From the NCBI GenBank assembly GCA_905198575.1, contig CAJKDC010000002.1, forward strand, positions 27,530 through 91,529: a DNA stretch of 64,000 bases, written 5' to 3'. Each line of letters opens with the position of its first letter. Positions within the stretch are counted from its first letter, which is position 1. Positions 62,840 to 64,000 of the stretch are shown here, piece after piece. The notes below the pieces were generated by a model. The model saw only the letters and a program-made list of their open reading frames with translations. It was not told where the DNA came from and searched no databases. This stretch comes from an uncultured Bacteroides sp. Lineage in GTDB: Bacteria > Bacteroidota > Bacteroidia > Bacteroidales > Bacteroidaceae. Position numbers and translations under genes: made by a program.

Positions 62840-64000
62840 TGATGGAAAGAACACAGATTGATAAACAGACGCTGACTATAGACGGTGTTTGCTATACAGC
62901 AGACGATGCCCGTCCATCCGGTCAAGACCTGAGCCGACTGCAGACCGCTTTTTACAAACAATACGGCAAGGAAAGTTTCCAAGCCTCGCTGGCAGATTTT
63001 CTGGCCGAATGGTTTTCTGCATCCGAGCAAGTGCTGGTCCACACCTCCGGTTCGACCGGTACTCCCAAACCCATGTGGGTAGAAAAGCAGCGTATGATGG
63101 CCAGTGCCTGCCTTACCTGCTCTTTTCTAGGCCTCCAGGAAAACGACACGGCACTGCTCTGTATGCCGCTGAAATACATTGCCGGAAAAATGGTGGTGGT
63201 ACGTGCACTGGTATATGGCCTCAACCTTATTGTCAGTCCTCCTAGCGGACATCCGCTGGCAAACCTATCCGCATCGCCTGTTTTTGCAGCCATGATTCCC
63301 ATGCAAGTATTCAACAGTCTGCAAAATCTCCATGAGCAGACATTGCTGAAAGAAATCAAGCACCTGATTATAGGAGGTGGTGCGGTAGATGCGGAAGTAG
63401 AAAAACAATTGCAAGCCTTCCCCCATGCAGTCTGGTCTACGTACGGCATGACCGAAACCCTGTCGCACATCGCCCTGCGCCGTCTGAATGGCCCGTCGGC
63501 TTCCGAATGGTATACCCCATTTGATAACGTAAAGATACGCCTCAGCGAAGAACAGACGCTCGTCATTCATGCCCCGCATGTACATGCCGGTGAGCTGGTG
63601 ACAAACGACATTGCCGAAATGAGCGAAGCAGGTCAGTTCCGTATTTTAGGCCGAAAAGACAATACCATCAACAGCGGAGGAGTGAAAATACAGATTGAGC
63701 AGGTCGAGAAACTTTTACACCCCAGCCTGCCCGTCCCATTCCTCATCACTTCGGCTCCAGACAACAAGTTTGGAGAACGTGTAGTTCTACTGGTAGAAAG
63801 TACCACGACTGCATTTCCCGATGCCCAATTGGAAACCATCATGCAGCAAGTACTGCCTCCATACTGGCGCCCCAAACAGATAATCCATGTAGCAGAGCTG
63901 CCTCGTACAGGTACCGGAAAACCGGACCGTGCGACTGCCAGAAAAATAGCTGCTGTACCAGTCAACGAGGTTCTTGTCCATATTATCCAAGGTCTTACAA
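62836..64000 (+). CDS. menE: o-Succinylbenzoate-CoA ligase, partial at window end
   Basis: At least 388 residues of an ANL-superfamily adenylating enzyme, open to the end of the window. The P-loop-like VHTSGSTGTPKPMW, the STYGMTETLSHIAL adenylation motif, LGRKDNTINSGGVKIQ hinge and the PRTGTGKPDRAT region with the catalytic Lys are visible. Three ATG codons in a row (62836, 62839, 62842) start the gene; the first overlaps the menC stop (ATGA). It activates o-succinylbenzoate with CoA for MenB. The family is compact, so only a few residues are probably missing. Confidence 0.92.
   Translation, partial: MMMERTQIDKQTLTIDGVCYTADDARPSGQDLSRLQTAFYKQYGKESFQASLADFLAEWFSASEQVLVHTSGSTGTPKPMWVEKQRMMASACLTCSFLGLQENDTALLCMPLKYIAGKMVVVRALVYGLNLIVSPPSGHPLANLSASPVFAAMIPMQVFNSLQNLHEQTLLKEIKHLIIGGGAVDAEVEKQLQAFPHAVWSTYGMTETLSHIALRRLNGPSASEWYTPFDNVKIRLSEEQTLVIHAPHVHAGELVTNDIAEMSEAGQFRILGRKDNTINSGGVKIQIEQVEKLLHPSLPVPFLITSAPDNKFGERVVLLVESTTTAFPDAQLETIMQQVLPPYWRPKQIIHVAELPRTGTGKPDRATARKIAAVPVNEVLVHIIQGLT

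Noticed and set aside
1..64000. Mobile elements, CRISPR arrays, tRNA or rRNA genes
   Set aside because: No transposase or integrase family, regular repeat-spacer array, cloverleaf or rRNA sequence was recognised. tRNA detection by eye is not exhaustive.

Overview
The window is chromosomal DNA from a gut Bacteroidales bacterium, most likely Bacteroides or Phocaeicola. Evidence seen in the sequence: many -7 elements of the form TAnnTTTG (TATCTTTG, TATATTTG, TACCTTTG, TACATTTG) just upstream of start codons, some with a TTG/TTTG about 20-21 bp further up; few Shine-Dalgarno sequences; A+T-rich intergenic DNA; TonB receptors with a carboxypeptidase-regulatory-like N-terminal domain; and Bacteroidales gene families (DUF3843, PepSY-like lipoproteins, a PNGase F relative, a methylmalonyl-CoA decarboxylase operon). 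Genus is inferred from general resemblance, not from a search. No tRNA, rRNA, CRISPR array, transposase or prophage was seen.

Layout. 1-8 kb: MarC-type membrane protein; a minus-strand set of 5'-nucleotidase, small His-rich membrane protein and TonB receptor; Tex. 8-12 kb: ccsB-ccsA (System II cytochrome c maturation) with a triheme cytochrome c peroxidase; NudC. 12.6-20.4 kb: an ECF sigma / membrane partner / secreted protein / beta-barrel operon, phosphohexomutase, C69 dipeptidase and M23 endopeptidase. 20.5-26 kb: YeiH-type exporter convergent with a LysR regulator, a DUF6621-like gene, clpB. 26-34 kb: a deleted ATPase/nuclease pseudogene, a three-repeat PepSY lipoprotein, a thioredoxin-like lipoprotein, MFS transporter, DUF3843, acyltransferase, and an orphan C-terminal piece of a GH13 amylase. 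34-39 kb: mce-mmdA-oadG-biotin carrier-mmdB, the sodium-pumping methylmalonyl-CoA decarboxylase of the succinate-to-propionate route. 39-43.6 kb: a FemAB/GNAT-like protein, nitroreductase, small membrane protein, DUF2520 protein, KdsC, Maf and QueH. 43.7-50.5 kb: MarR plus a four-module CoA-disulfide-reductase/rhodanese/TusA/DsrE protein, a GH20 hexosaminidase lipoprotein, then a deletion joint fusing the remains of a catalase and a LysR gene. 50.6-64 kb: menaquinone genes (hotdog thioesterase, menF, menD, menB, then menC, menE), split by about 7.1 kb carrying a PNGase F relative, a 39-codon ORF, a response regulator / histidine kinase pair and an mgtA-like Mg2+ ATPase.

The most notable points are: (1) a high density of broken genes for 64 kb (ATPase/nuclease, GH13 piece, catalase, LysR, histidine kinase with an in-frame TAG, mgtA with an in-frame TGA before its last helix); (2) four 7-bp repeats at exact 11-bp spacing upstream of mgtA, which look like the operator of the neighbouring OmpR-type regulator; (3) the His-rich membrane protein encoded between a nucleotidase and a TonB receptor; (4) the fused sulfur-transfer enzyme with its own MarR gene; (5) the lamin-tail-OadG fusion; and (6) the 39-codon ORF. 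I did not find a clearly new defence or mobile system.
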